A DNA stretch of 64,000 nucleotides from Candidatus Cloacimonadota bacterium. GTDB lineage: Bacteria; Cloacimonadota; Cloacimonadia; Cloacimonadales; JAJBBL01. Where the stretch lies: contig JAHYIR010000002.1 in the NCBI GenBank assembly GCA_019429305.1, positions 156,290 to 220,289 of the forward strand, given 5' to 3'. Positions 16,523-25,430 of the stretch are shown here, piece after piece. Both the position numbers and the translations under genes were made by a program. Numbering within the stretch: position 1 is the stretch's first letter; every line of letters starts with the position of its first letter. The notes under the pieces were generated by a model. The model saw only the letters and a program-made list of their open reading frames with translations. It was not told the DNA's origin and ran no database searches.

Positions 16523-18274
16523 TTAGAAAGAAAAATATAATAGTGCGTTAGCCCGCCAGAGAATGTCATCTAATTTAGTTCCGGAACTGTTAACTCCAAC
16601 ACTAACGTAGTTATTGCGATTGGGGAAAAAGTAAGAGATTTCATATTGATGATTAAACTCATAACGAAAAGTAGTCCAGATAAATCTCGGTCTAATCATG
16701 AACTCAAAGCGTTCTATCCTGCGAAATATCTCCATTTGTAGGGTATGATAATCGTTCTCAACAATAACTTCATAGGCATTACCTACTAAATTTCCACTAC
16801 TATTGTTTTCATAAGAATATGTTACACCTGCAATCATATCATTATATAAATAAAGACTTTCCCTGTCGAGAGAAATGGGATAAATATATTTAGTCCAAGG
16901 GAAAGTAGTCAAAAGTGTATATGATGCTGAAAACTTCCGGTACATTCTGTCTCTGACAGTATCACCCCAGTAATAATCATCGTAATCTGCCCGGAGATGA
17001 TAATCCTGCAAAAAGAGCAAATTCGGGGTGAGAGCAATATTCAATGATGGTAAGAAGTTATAAATGCGCGTTGTCTTATTATTTGCTGACATCGCAGAGT
17101 TCACATAAATTTCTTCGCGTAAGGTGTAATTGAGATGATTTATCAGTTTTATTTGATCACGTATATATGTATAATAACTCAATTGGTTTTCATCAATCAG
17201 TTGATCATTATCTAAAATATTTGTGCTAATAGTATAATCAGTTCTGGTAAGATTCAGATTTCGTTTGAAGATCAAAGAATCTCGTTCAGAAAAGATATAA
17301 CTGATACTGCCTTTGAAAATTCGTTGTTCTTGCTGTCTACTATTTCTATCTTCTCTAAAAGATCTTAATAAAATGTTATACTCCCCTCCTATAGAAAATC
17401 TAAACCGCTGCCAGAAATATTCAGTATCAACATATAGTGAGTTATCTAACTCTAAAAAATTACGGTCTCTCATAGTTCTGAGACGATTGTCACGAACCTG
17501 AAATATATCTCCCAATCTTAAGTACAAAGAATCTGATATCCTGTTTCTATATAATACTGAAGCTCTATAGACTGATCGAGTGTGAGTGTCTATTTGATCG
17601 TTTAAGAGAAAGATCTTGTTAGTGTGCCTTCGAAAAGTTAGTTCTGTATCTATCATGGGGTCAAAGATTGTGAATTTAAGTTCAGAACCGTAGTTTCTTG
17701 AAGAATCATAATCTAGATTCATGATATCAAGAAAAGAATATAGAGAAAAGAAAGCTACTTTAAACTCTCGAGAAAAACTTGCATTGTTAAAACTATGATA
17801 TCCATCACTATAAAAAGTTCCATCTGAGTACCTGCTATTCAATTCATCTGAATGAATATAAGTCAGTCTGCTGTAAACAAAAAGACTATCATAGATGTTA
17901 TATGCAACATCTAAACCTATTCTTCTATATGTTTTTTCAATTTCATATCTCTCAATATCCGGTTTTGCTTTATCAATTGCAGCGTTAAAATCCATATGGA
18001 GTGAAAAAGAAGTGTTTTCAAATTCTCTCATTATTTGCCAAACCAGGTCAGCATTTCTACTATATCGTTGGAATCTTTTGTTGCGAGATTGAGTCAGTGT
18101 TCCGTAGTGTCTAAAAGACCAGTAGTTAGGTAATGAATAAAAATACTGGTAGTTGTTAAGAAAGTTGATATTTCCGTAATAACTCTGGTATTCACTCTCT
18201 AATAAGAGAGCTTCAACTTTGATGACTACGAATATTATTAATATGATGATAAAGATCAACAAAGTCTTTTTCAT
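16523..18274 (-). CDS. outer-membrane beta-barrel protein of unknown function
   Basis: 583 residues. A hydrophobic signal peptide (residues ~4-22, Ile/Leu-rich) is followed by a long chain of alternating aromatic/polar strands (Tyr, Phe, Arg, Asp-rich) and a C-terminal LLYFSF that fits the barrel insertion signal. No family is recognised. Its start lies inside the end of rsmA: the two reading frames overlap by 62 bases in different phases, which is long for bacteria, yet both ends look genuine (signal peptide here, conserved C-terminal helix there). A GAGG-like site stands about 10 bases before the ATG. Confidence 0.68.
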   Translation of the reverse strand: MKKTLLIFIIILIIFVVIKVEALLLESEYQSYYGNINFLNNYQYFYSLPNYWSFRHYGTLTQSRNKRFQRYSRNADLVWQIMREFENTSFSLHMDFNAAIDKAKPDIERYEIEKTYRRIGLDVAYNIYDSLFVYSRLTYIHSDELNSRYSDGTFYSDGYHSFNNASFSREFKVAFFSLYSFLDIMNLDYDSSRNYGSELKFTIFDPMIDTELTFRRHTNKIFLLNDQIDTHTRSVYRASVLYRNRISDSLYLRLGDIFQVRDNRLRTMRDRNFLELDNSLYVDTEYFWQRFRFSIGGEYNILLRSFREDRNSRQQEQRIFKGSISYIFSERDSLIFKRNLNLTRTDYTISTNILDNDQLIDENQLSYYTYIRDQIKLINHLNYTLREEIYVNSAMSANNKTTRIYNFLPSLNIALTPNLLFLQDYHLRADYDDYYWGDTVRDRMYRKFSASYTLLTTFPWTKYIYPISLDRESLYLYNDMIAGVTYSYENNSSGNLVGNAYEVIVENDYHTLQMEIFRRIERFEFMIRPRFIWTTFRYEFNHQYEISYFFPNRNNYVSVGVNSSGTKLDDILWRANALLYFSF

Positions 18275-19085
18275 CTAAACTTTCGCCTCTTCGGGATAAA
18301 TTATACTTGTGATGACTCTTGGTTTCTTTATTCTGTTTTCCTTCCTGATTATCATTCGCCTCGAAAATTTCTGTCAAGAATTGAAGTTCTTGTTTACTGA
18401 GAATAGCTGATAAATTGTTCTTCAAAGTCTTGCGTCGCAAATGAAAGGCAGTTTCAACAATTTGCCAAAATAAATCAGGATTTCTTATATCTTCCTTATC
18501 TTCTCTTTTGATCAGACGAATCACTTCTGAATCTACTTTTGGTTGAGGTCTGAAGAGATGGCGGGGTACTTTAAATAGTTTTTTCACCTTAAAGTTGTAC
18601 TGAACTTTCAGAGTTAAGACTCCATAACTTTTAGAGCCGGCAGAAGCAGTCAGCCTGTCTGCAACTTCTTTCTGTAACATCAAAACTATAATCCTAAAAT
18701 AATCTGCATAATCTGATAGCTTATATAACAACGGTGAAGTTATATTATAGGGGATATTGGCTACTAATACAATCTGAGATCTCTCATTCTTTAGTCTCTC
18801 AATGTTACTAAGAATTTCAGCCCAATTTGCTTTTAATACATCTTGAGGTATCAGGTTGATACTGTCATTAAAACGATCTTTTAGCCAAGGGATCAGGTCC
18901 CTATCAATCTCAAAACAGGTCAATCTGCTGCCTGCTTTGATGAGTTCTTCGGTCAAAATACCTTTACCGGGACCAATTTCCCAAACTTCTTCATCCTTCT
19001 CTATCTCAGCAGACTTCACTATATTGGCTGCAATATTCTTATCGATAAGAAAATTCTGGCCTAAAGCTCTCTTTGGTTTAAACAT
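18213..19085 (-). CDS. rsmA: 16S rRNA (adenine1518/1519-N6)-dimethyltransferase RsmA (KsgA)
   Basis: 290 residues. The start KRALGQNFLIDKNIAANIV is diagnostic, followed by the SAM-binding EIGPGKGILTEEL (~residue 37), the acidic loop FEIDRDL, the catalytic NIPYNITSPL motif (~110) and the RPQPKVDSEVI segment (~185). The enzyme dimethylates two adenosines of helix 45 late in 30S assembly. It lies 31 bases after mgtE and its 3' end overlaps a beta-barrel gene by 62 bases. Between the core and the last helix there is a Lys/Asn/Glu-rich linker (residues ~245-265) longer than in E. coli. Confidence 0.93.
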   Translation of the reverse strand: MFKPKRALGQNFLIDKNIAANIVKSAEIEKDEEVWEIGPGKGILTEELIKAGSRLTCFEIDRDLIPWLKDRFNDSINLIPQDVLKANWAEILSNIERLKNERSQIVLVANIPYNITSPLLYKLSDYADYFRIIVLMLQKEVADRLTASAGSKSYGVLTLKVQYNFKVKKLFKVPRHLFRPQPKVDSEVIRLIKREDKEDIRNPDLFWQIVETAFHLRRKTLKNNLSAILSKQELQFLTEIFEANDNQEGKQNKETKSHHKYNLSRRGESLDEKDFVDLYHHINNIRSHQS

Positions 19086-19116
19086 AGTTGATACTATTCT
19101 TCTTGCTCTTTCAGAA

Positions 19117-20472
19117 TCACTGGGCTGGAATCTGAAGTATTATTGTTGCTAAAGTAAAATAGACGATTAACGATAAAGCATCAACTATAGTAGTTATAAT
19201 CGGTGCAGCCATGATTGCCGGATCGACCTTTAAGCTTTTAGCTATTATTGGCAGTACACAACCAACCGCTTTGGCAATAACAACAGTAAAGAAAAGTGAA
19301 ATTGAAACCGTTAAAGATAAAAGAACACTAACTCTGTCTACAAGAAGAACTCTACCAAAATTTATGATAGCTAACATTAGACCAACAATAATACTGACTC
19401 TGAACTCTTTGTAAAGGACAGTATAAAAATCCTTGATAGTTACTTCTCCTAAGGCCATACCTCTTATGATCAGAGTTGCAGATTGAGCACCGGCATTGCC
19501 TCCTGTATCCATTAACATCGGAATAAAAGCTGCTAAAATTACCACCGAGCTGAGAGCGTTTTCAAATCCCTGTATTATCAGACCAGTGAACGTTGCTGAA
19601 ATCATCAAGACCAACAGCCAAGTGATCCTTTTCTTAGCCAAATTAATAACACTGCTATCTAAATACTCCACTTCATTATGGATTAAGGCAGCCATCTTTT
19701 CAAAGTCTTCTGTATTTTCTTCTCTTAAAACATCCATAATATCATCAGAAGTGATAATACCTTGCATACGGTTATGGTGATCAACTACCGGGATGCTGGC
19801 AAAACCATATTTTTGAAATAAACGACCAACTTCTTCCTGATCAACATCGGTTCTTACACTTATTACCTGTTCGTTCATGATGTCTGAAATTTTTGTATTG
19901 AAACCGTGGACTACTATATCACTCAATGAAGCAACGCCGATCAGATAACCATCGTCATCTAACACATATAGAGTATTTGTAGTCTCTGCTTCCTTGCCCT
20001 CTTTCTGTAATAGATGCAAGACTTCCCAAACAGTCATATTCCCCTTGACGACTATAAATTCAGTCGCCATTATACCACCAGCACTCTCCGGACCGTATCC
20101 CATCAAGCGTTTAACTTCTGCTACATCTTCTTTATCTAATTGCTTGATTATGCTGTCTGCCTGCTCAGGATCGACTGATTCGAGAAAGTCGACCAATTCG
20201 TCGGATGCCATTTCACGAAGAATTTGCTTCTGCTGAGATGGTGAAAGAAGATCATAAATCACTATCTTATCTTCGTCGTCTGCTTCTTCTAATAGCTCAA
20301 CTACTGTATTCAAACTCAATTTATTGATCAATTCTCTTCTATCGCCATCAAACTCAAGTATAGCTTCTAATATATCTACAGGATGGATATCTACAATCAG
20401 ATCTTTCAAATGCTCTGCACTGTAGCTAGAAAGTATTTGTATTAAGTCACTTGTCGTAATGTCTCTTGCCAT
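19117..20472 (-). CDS. mgtE: magnesium transporter MgtE
   Basis: About 451 residues. Cytosolic MgtE N domain (residues ~1-125, with the LLSPSQQKQILREMASDELVDFLE helices), two CBS domains (~residues 130-250; e.g. VLDDDGYLIGVASLSDIV and DHHNRMQGIITSDDIMDVL) and five C-terminal transmembrane helices containing AAFIPMLMDTGGNAGAQSAT, the pore-lining signature. It imports Mg2+ and is gated by Mg2+ binding in the N and CBS domains. The frame is open 66 bases further upstream to a TTG at 20538, but the ATG at 20472 has a GAGG ribosome site 6 bases before it and starts at the conserved domain. First gene of mgtE-rsmA-barrel. Confidence 0.92.
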   Translation of the reverse strand: MARDITTSDLIQILSSYSAEHLKDLIVDIHPVDILEAILEFDGDRRELINKLSLNTVVELLEEADDEDKIVIYDLLSPSQQKQILREMASDELVDFLESVDPEQADSIIKQLDKEDVAEVKRLMGYGPESAGGIMATEFIVVKGNMTVWEVLHLLQKEGKEAETTNTLYVLDDDGYLIGVASLSDIVVHGFNTKISDIMNEQVISVRTDVDQEEVGRLFQKYGFASIPVVDHHNRMQGIITSDDIMDVLREENTEDFEKMAALIHNEVEYLDSSVINLAKKRITWLLVLMISATFTGLIIQGFENALSSVVILAAFIPMLMDTGGNAGAQSATLIIRGMALGEVTIKDFYTVLYKEFRVSIIVGLMLAIINFGRVLLVDRVSVLLSLTVSISLFFTVVIAKAVGCVLPIIAKSLKVDPAIMAAPIITTIVDALSLIVYFTLATIILQIPAQ

Positions 20473-21051
20473 ATGCCACCTCACGTTGCCAAACTCATGA
20501 TACTCTTTGCCAACTTTGCTCTCTGTTTGTTTAAGCAATATTCTAATTAATATCTAGCGCTATATATTTAATTCATTCAAATAAAAACACCACTTTGCTT
20601 AGGTCAAGAATAATCAATCTTTTCACTAATTCGGCTATGTTTTTAAAGCAGTGGATAATCCCTTATACACCCTTGCTTTAGAAAATAATTCTCTATTTTT
20701 GACCTTTCTGTCTAAGAACTTTCTAGTTTTTTAAGCTAAAATTTTTGTGTTTATCATTGAGATTAATTATTATAGTCAGCAGAACTTTTTTTGAGTTATA
20801 AATAACGCAAAGCGATCTAAATTAAAATTAAAGGGCAATATATGAACTTCATTCATATTTATAAAACCTTATCAAGCATATAGTTAGAAATAGATAATAC
20901 AGAGAGCCATAATTGTTGACAACAAGTCTCATAGTTTTCCATTGACTTAGTTGTTTATATCCTTGATAAAAAAATCAGATTGCTAAATATCACAAATTAA
21001 TCTTTAAGTGAATAGCTTTTAAGGTTAAAATTTAACAAAGTGAGGTGTATT
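20473..21051. other. long AT-rich gene-free region
   Basis: About 580 bases between divergent mgtE and a small plus-strand gene. No coding frame, RNA motif or strong palindrome is seen. TTGACA at 20916-20921 and TTGACT at 20942-20947 are possible -35 elements, without clear -10 boxes. It must contain the promoters of both flanking genes. Confidence 0.4.
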
Positions 21052-21255
21052 ATGGCAAAAGCAAAAAAGAAGGTAACGACTACAGATGAAGCTACTCGTT
21101 TAACTTTCAGGTTAGATGATGATACCGTGGCTACCTTTAAAACAATAGCTGCGATCAAAAGAATGAAGTTAGAAGAGCTTGGTAGGGAAGCTGTTTATGA
21201 TTTAATTAAGAAACATAAACCAACACTTAAAAACTTCCAATCCATGTTCGAGTAG
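21052..21255 (+). CDS. small ribbon-helix-helix-like protein
   Basis: 67 residues from the ATG at 21052, which has a GTGAGGTG site just upstream; an in-frame ATG at 21040 is less likely. A Lys-rich start (MAKAKKK) is followed by TRLTFRLDDDTVATFKTIAAIK, a beta-strand then helices, and a basic tail. This resembles the ribbon-helix-helix (CopG/Arc-type) fold: a DNA-binding dimer, often a repressor. It stands alone with long flanks and its own strong terminator, so it may be highly expressed or autoregulated. The fold is inferred from pattern alone. Confidence 0.65.
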   Translation: MAKAKKKVTTTDEATRLTFRLDDDTVATFKTIAAIKRMKLEELGREAVYDLIKKHKPTLKNFQSMFE

Positions 21256-21280
21256 AAGTTTCAGTAGTAAATCTTACAGT

Positions 21281-21310
21281 AAAAACCCGCTATAATATAG
21301 CGGGTTTTTT
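21281..21310 (+). terminator. rho-independent terminator
   Basis: AACCCGCTAtaataTAGCGGGTT stem with nine base pairs, followed by a run of seven Ts, 28 bases after the small RHH-like gene. The AAAAA upstream lets it also work in reverse. Confidence 0.85.
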
Positions 21311-21490
21311 TGTTTATCAAACTAATTGATCCTTTTTTGTGCTTTTCTTCATCTAACATCTAACAAAGAAATTGAAAGAAGTATTGATACAATCTGCTCT
21401 CCGAAAAGTTATGATTGACAAAAAGATAGATAATAAATCTTTGTTTGAAGATTAACAACAAATAGCGTTTTATAGCAGGAGGTTTTAGGA

Positions 21491-23293
21491 ATGCTTGATA
21501 TATTTAGGAAAAAAGCGAAAATAATCATTTATATAACCGCTTTTGCTTTCATAATTGGTATGGCCTTAATGGGTATAGGAGGGTTGTTTGATAGCCGTTC
21601 TATGCATGTTGGTCAAATTGCAGGGAAAAAAATATCAGCTCAAGAATACGAGAATCTATTTAGAAATACCCTCTGGAACTATATGCAAGAAAATCCAGAT
21701 ACTCAACCTGATGAACAAACAATACAGCAATTGAATGATCAGACATGGCAACAATTAGTGCAAAGAATACTTTTCGATCAAGAAATACGAAGACGTCGCA
21801 TCAGAGTCAGAGATCAACAAGTAATTGAAAAAATGAAAAATGATCCCCCTCAATTCCTTAGAGAATGGGATTTGTTTCATACAGATGGTGTTTTTGATAA
21901 CGAGCTGTATTTAAATACATTACGTACAGGTATCGCCCCTAATGGTCAACCGCTTGATTTCAGCTGGTTAGAAGACCAAATACGTGCCCAATTACCATAC
22001 GAATTACTCTTTGAAGAGATCAGAAATGAAGTAACGGTAACATTAGATGATGTTGAAGAAGATTTCATTAAGAAGAATGATAAAGCCCAGGCAAAAGTAA
22101 TCTATTTCGACCCCAATAAAATAACCGATGTAACAGTAACTGATGAAGAGATTGAAGAATACTATCAGAACAACTTGGAAGAGTTTAAAAAACAACCGAG
22201 TGCCCGTTACGATTTTGTTCGTTTTCAGATGCAACCTAGTGACAGGGATCAAGATGAGGTATTACAAGTAGTGAATGATATACATTCTCAGTTATTGGAT
22301 GGTGAGGATTTTGCTGAATTAGCCAGAGAATATTCACAAGATCCTAGTAATGCTGAACAGGGTGGAGATTTAGGATTCTTTGGTAGAGGCAGAATGGTTC
22401 CTGAATTTGAAGACAAAGCTTTCACTATGGTAGTAGGAGAAATCAGTGAACCAGTAAAGACCCAATTTGGTTGGCATATAATTAAGCTAACTGATACTCG
22501 TATAGGCGAAGACAATGAGACAGAGGTTCGTGCCAGTCATATCCTATTGCGGGTAGAAGCATCCGAACAAACAAAGTTAGAGATCCAAAACAGAGCAGAT
22601 GAATTTCGCTCATTAGTTCTCAAAAAAGGGATCAAAGAAGCAGCTGAGGAATTAGAATTAACCGTTTCGGAATCTGGTCTTTTTGAAGAAACAGCACAAT
22701 TCATTCCCGGGGTTGGTAGATTTGAAGAACTTGCTGAATTTGCCTTTTCAAAAAGAGTTGGAGAAGTACCTGAAGTTAAGGAAGCTGCTAATGGTGATTT
22801 ATATGTTCTTCAATTGGCAGAAAAATTGCCTGAGAGATACGATGAATTAGATACTGTACGAAATAGAATCAGACCTAATCTGGAAAATCAAAAGAAGCGA
22901 GAGAGAGTAAAACAAATAGCAGAAGAATTTTATCAAAGCCATGAATCGAGTGAATTCTTGGTTTCTGCTACAAGAGAAGGTTGGGAAATAATTGAAGCTC
23001 AAGATGTCACCATAGATCGATCCATACCTCGAATAGGCAGGATAGAAGAATTAAATGAAGCCATTTTAGCTGCTGAAGTAGGTGAATTCACAACATTAAT
23101 TAAAGGCGAAAGAGGCGCTTATATCGCCTATATAGATGAGAGGATCTATCCTGATATGGAAGATTTTGCTCAGAGACAGGATTTATTGTTGATGGAGATG
23201 ACTGAGAGGGAACAGACTCAACATCTGAATGAGTGGTACCGAAACTTATTGGATGAGACCAAGATAGTAGATAATCGACATCTCTTCTATTAG
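21491..23293 (+). CDS. PpiD/SurA-like periplasmic peptidyl-prolyl isomerase, membrane-anchored
   Basis: 600 residues. One N-terminal transmembrane segment (~residues 11-32), then a SurA-type helical chaperone region (LRTGIAP..LDFSWLEDQIRAQLPYELL), then a parvulin domain (~residues 235-335; EYSQDPSNAEQGGDLGFFGRG and QFGWHIIKL are diagnostic), then a second, degenerate parvulin-like region starting VRASHILLRVEAS. The order matches PpiD: a foldase tethered to the inner membrane that helps outer-membrane proteins exit the Sec channel. AGGAGG (21478-21483) precedes the start. A terminator follows, so it is a one-gene unit. Confidence 0.85.
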   Translation: MLDIFRKKAKIIIYITAFAFIIGMALMGIGGLFDSRSMHVGQIAGKKISAQEYENLFRNTLWNYMQENPDTQPDEQTIQQLNDQTWQQLVQRILFDQEIRRRRIRVRDQQVIEKMKNDPPQFLREWDLFHTDGVFDNELYLNTLRTGIAPNGQPLDFSWLEDQIRAQLPYELLFEEIRNEVTVTLDDVEEDFIKKNDKAQAKVIYFDPNKITDVTVTDEEIEEYYQNNLEEFKKQPSARYDFVRFQMQPSDRDQDEVLQVVNDIHSQLLDGEDFAELAREYSQDPSNAEQGGDLGFFGRGRMVPEFEDKAFTMVVGEISEPVKTQFGWHIIKLTDTRIGEDNETEVRASHILLRVEASEQTKLEIQNRADEFRSLVLKKGIKEAAEELELTVSESGLFEETAQFIPGVGRFEELAEFAFSKRVGEVPEVKEAANGDLYVLQLAEKLPERYDELDTVRNRIRPNLENQKKRERVKQIAEEFYQSHESSEFLVSATREGWEIIEAQDVTIDRSIPRIGRIEELNEAILAAEVGEFTTLIKGERGAYIAYIDERIYPDMEDFAQRQDLLLMEMTEREQTQHLNEWYRNLLDETKIVDNRHLFY

Positions 23294-23351
23294 GTCTAAT
23301 GATCAATTATTATTGAGGCATAGAGATCAAAAGAGAGCTATTAAAAATAAG

Positions 23352-23377
23352 GAAAGGAGGGATGTATCCCTCCTTTT
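23352..23377 (+). terminator. rho-independent terminator
   Basis: AAAGGAGGGAT-GT-ATCCCTCCTTTT, an 11-bp stem with a GT centre ending in Ts, 59 bases after the foldase gene. Confidence 0.75.
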
Positions 23378-23455
23378 AACCTTTTAGGGATCGATACTAT
23401 ACAACTGGGTATAGAAAATGCTAAAGAACAACTCAATATATAAGAAGAATAAATA

Positions 23456-24694
23456 ATGAAGAAGAAGGGTCAAATACTTCTTTTTTTTGTCAAAAAATCG
23501 TTCCGCTTTAGCAGTAAGCAATTAAGAAAACCTTCTACTATCATCACTTTTGGTGGTTTTGCATTATCAGTCGCTATTCTTACTGCATCTTTAACATTGC
23601 TTAACGGTTATCAGCGTGCATTAAAAGAGGGGTTATTAGGTGTTAATGCTCACATCTATCTCTATAGTTTGATCGATAATAAATTGACCGTTGACGAAGT
23701 TAACAGAATAACAGAATTTTTTCATGAACAAGAAGAAATTGAATCTTTTGCAGCTGTTAAGATGACTCAGGTCATGGCGGTCGGAGAAAGACAAATAAAG
23801 GGTGTATTAGCCCGTAGTATTCAATGGCAAAAGAAGAATCTGCCAATCAATTATCATACCTACATCATAGAAGGGAGCGGAAAATTAGAAGACCAATTTG
23901 ATGCAGTTCTGGGATCTGAATTAGCAAATTTTCTTCAGGTTAGTGTAGGAGAGCAGATCAATCTGATGACACCGGCTAATATGCAATACACATTATTCGG
24001 GTTAAAAACCGGAGAAGTTACAATCAACGTCAAAGGTATCTTTCATTCAGGAATATATGAATCCGATTCCCGCACGGTATATCTAAATGACGAGATTTTT
24101 TCCTTTCTAACGACTGATCCTGACAAGCATGATATGATAGAAGTCAAACTAAAAGCAAATCATATAGATCGAGCAGACTATCTGGCATATGTCTGGAATT
24201 TAATGTTAGAGGAGAATTATATCATCAACTCATGGATAGATTACAATAGCAATCTCTTCACTATGCTTGTTCTGCAAAAATGGGTAATAGCCATTATCCT
24301 TAGTTTCTTGATTGTTATCGCTTCTTTTAATATTATCAGTAATACCACAACTTCGATCATGGAGAGAAAGAAAGAGATCGCCATACTTATGGCTATGGGT
24401 TGTAAAAATGAATTGCTGAAGCATTTCTTTCTGATAAAAACCACTCTATTGAGTCTATTTTCTGTAATCATAGGAGTAGGTAGTGGTCTCTTATTAGCTT
24501 ATCTGCTAACAAAACAGACCTATTTGGTTTTAAAAGGTGATGTATATTTCATTGAATCTTTTACAATAAAACCTGACATAGGAACTATTGTTATCACCTT
24601 GACCTTATCACTATTTATTGCTTTGTGGGCAACAATAATGGCTTTAAACAAGATATCACAATTAACTATCATTGATATTATAAGAGGAAATTAG
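23456..24694 (+). CDS. LolC/LolE-type lipoprotein-releasing ABC transporter permease
   Basis: 412 residues. MacB-type layout: one N-terminal transmembrane helix (~residues 28-52), a periplasmic domain (~55-270; GSELANFLQVSVGEQINLMTP is typical of LolC/E), then three C-terminal helices with the FtsX motif IMERKKEIAILMAMGCKN. With the ATPase 16 bases downstream it would extract lipoproteins from the inner membrane and hand them to LolA. Only one permease gene is present, so a LolF-like homodimer or a partner elsewhere is implied. First gene of an envelope-biogenesis run that continues to PBP1A. Confidence 0.82.
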   Translation: MKKKGQILLFFVKKSFRFSSKQLRKPSTIITFGGFALSVAILTASLTLLNGYQRALKEGLLGVNAHIYLYSLIDNKLTVDEVNRITEFFHEQEEIESFAAVKMTQVMAVGERQIKGVLARSIQWQKKNLPINYHTYIIEGSGKLEDQFDAVLGSELANFLQVSVGEQINLMTPANMQYTLFGLKTGEVTINVKGIFHSGIYESDSRTVYLNDEIFSFLTTDPDKHDMIEVKLKANHIDRADYLAYVWNLMLEENYIINSWIDYNSNLFTMLVLQKWVIAIILSFLIVIASFNIISNTTTSIMERKKEIAILMAMGCKNELLKHFFLIKTTLLSLFSVIIGVGSGLLLAYLLTKQTYLVLKGDVYFIESFTIKPDIGTIVITLTLSLFIALWATIMALNKISQLTIIDIIRGN

Positions 24695-24710
24695 TAAATT
24701 AAGAGGTAAC

Positions 24711-25385
24711 ATGTCACTATTAAAGGGAATAAACATATCAAAATCATACAGTGATGCCGGAAAAATATTACAAGTATTGAAGGGATTAGATTTAGAAATT
24801 GAAAGTGGAGAAACTGTTGCTATTACCGGTGAATCTGGTTGTGGCAAAAGTACTCTTTTACATCTATTAGGAATACTGGATAGAATGGATAGTGGAGAGG
24901 TTTATTATTCTGAGAAAAAGATAGATTTTAATCACAGAAATATTGCCAAATTCCGTAATCAAACTATCGGTTTTGTTTTCCAGTTTCATTACCTGTTAGA
25001 AGATCTTACCGCCAGTGAAAACGTGGCAATCCCTCATTTTATTAATTGTGGAGACTGGACAAGCAGTATAAAAAAAGCTAAGCAACTACTTAAAGAGGTT
25101 GATATGCAGGATAATCTTAGTAAGTATCCTAATCAGCTTAGCGGTGGTGAACAGCAGAGAGTTGCCGTTGCCAGAGCTTTGATTAATCATCCTTTAATCA
25201 TACTTGCTGATGAACCTACAGGAAATCTCGACCCCCGTCACAGTAGTGAAATTATCGAACTAATGATAGAACTCAATAAACAAGAAAACTGCTCTCTGGT
25301 TATAGTAACCCATAATCAGGAAATAGCCGAAAAAATGCAAACACATTACATCTTAGAAAACGGCTTATTAAAGAGGCAGGACTGA
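24711..25385 (+). CDS. lolD: LolD-type ABC transporter ATPase
   Basis: 224 residues, the normal LolD length. Walker A GESGCGKST (~residue 38), Q-loop FQFHYLLEDLTASENV, signature LSGGEQQRVAVARAL (~142) and Walker B LIILADEPTGNLDP (~162), followed by the H-loop VTHNQ. FQFHxLLxxLTAxENV is typical of the LolD/MacB/FtsE group. GAGG stands 6 bases before the ATG and the permease stop is 16 bases away, so it drives that permease. Confidence 0.87.
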   Translation: MSLLKGINISKSYSDAGKILQVLKGLDLEIESGETVAITGESGCGKSTLLHLLGILDRMDSGEVYYSEKKIDFNHRNIAKFRNQTIGFVFQFHYLLEDLTASENVAIPHFINCGDWTSSIKKAKQLLKEVDMQDNLSKYPNQLSGGEQQRVAVARALINHPLIILADEPTGNLDPRHSSEIIELMIELNKQENCSLVIVTHNQEIAEKMQTHYILENGLLKRQD

Positions 25386-25430
25386 ACAATAAAGAACGCA
25401 TATTAAAGTCTATGTTACGGAGTTTCAGTA

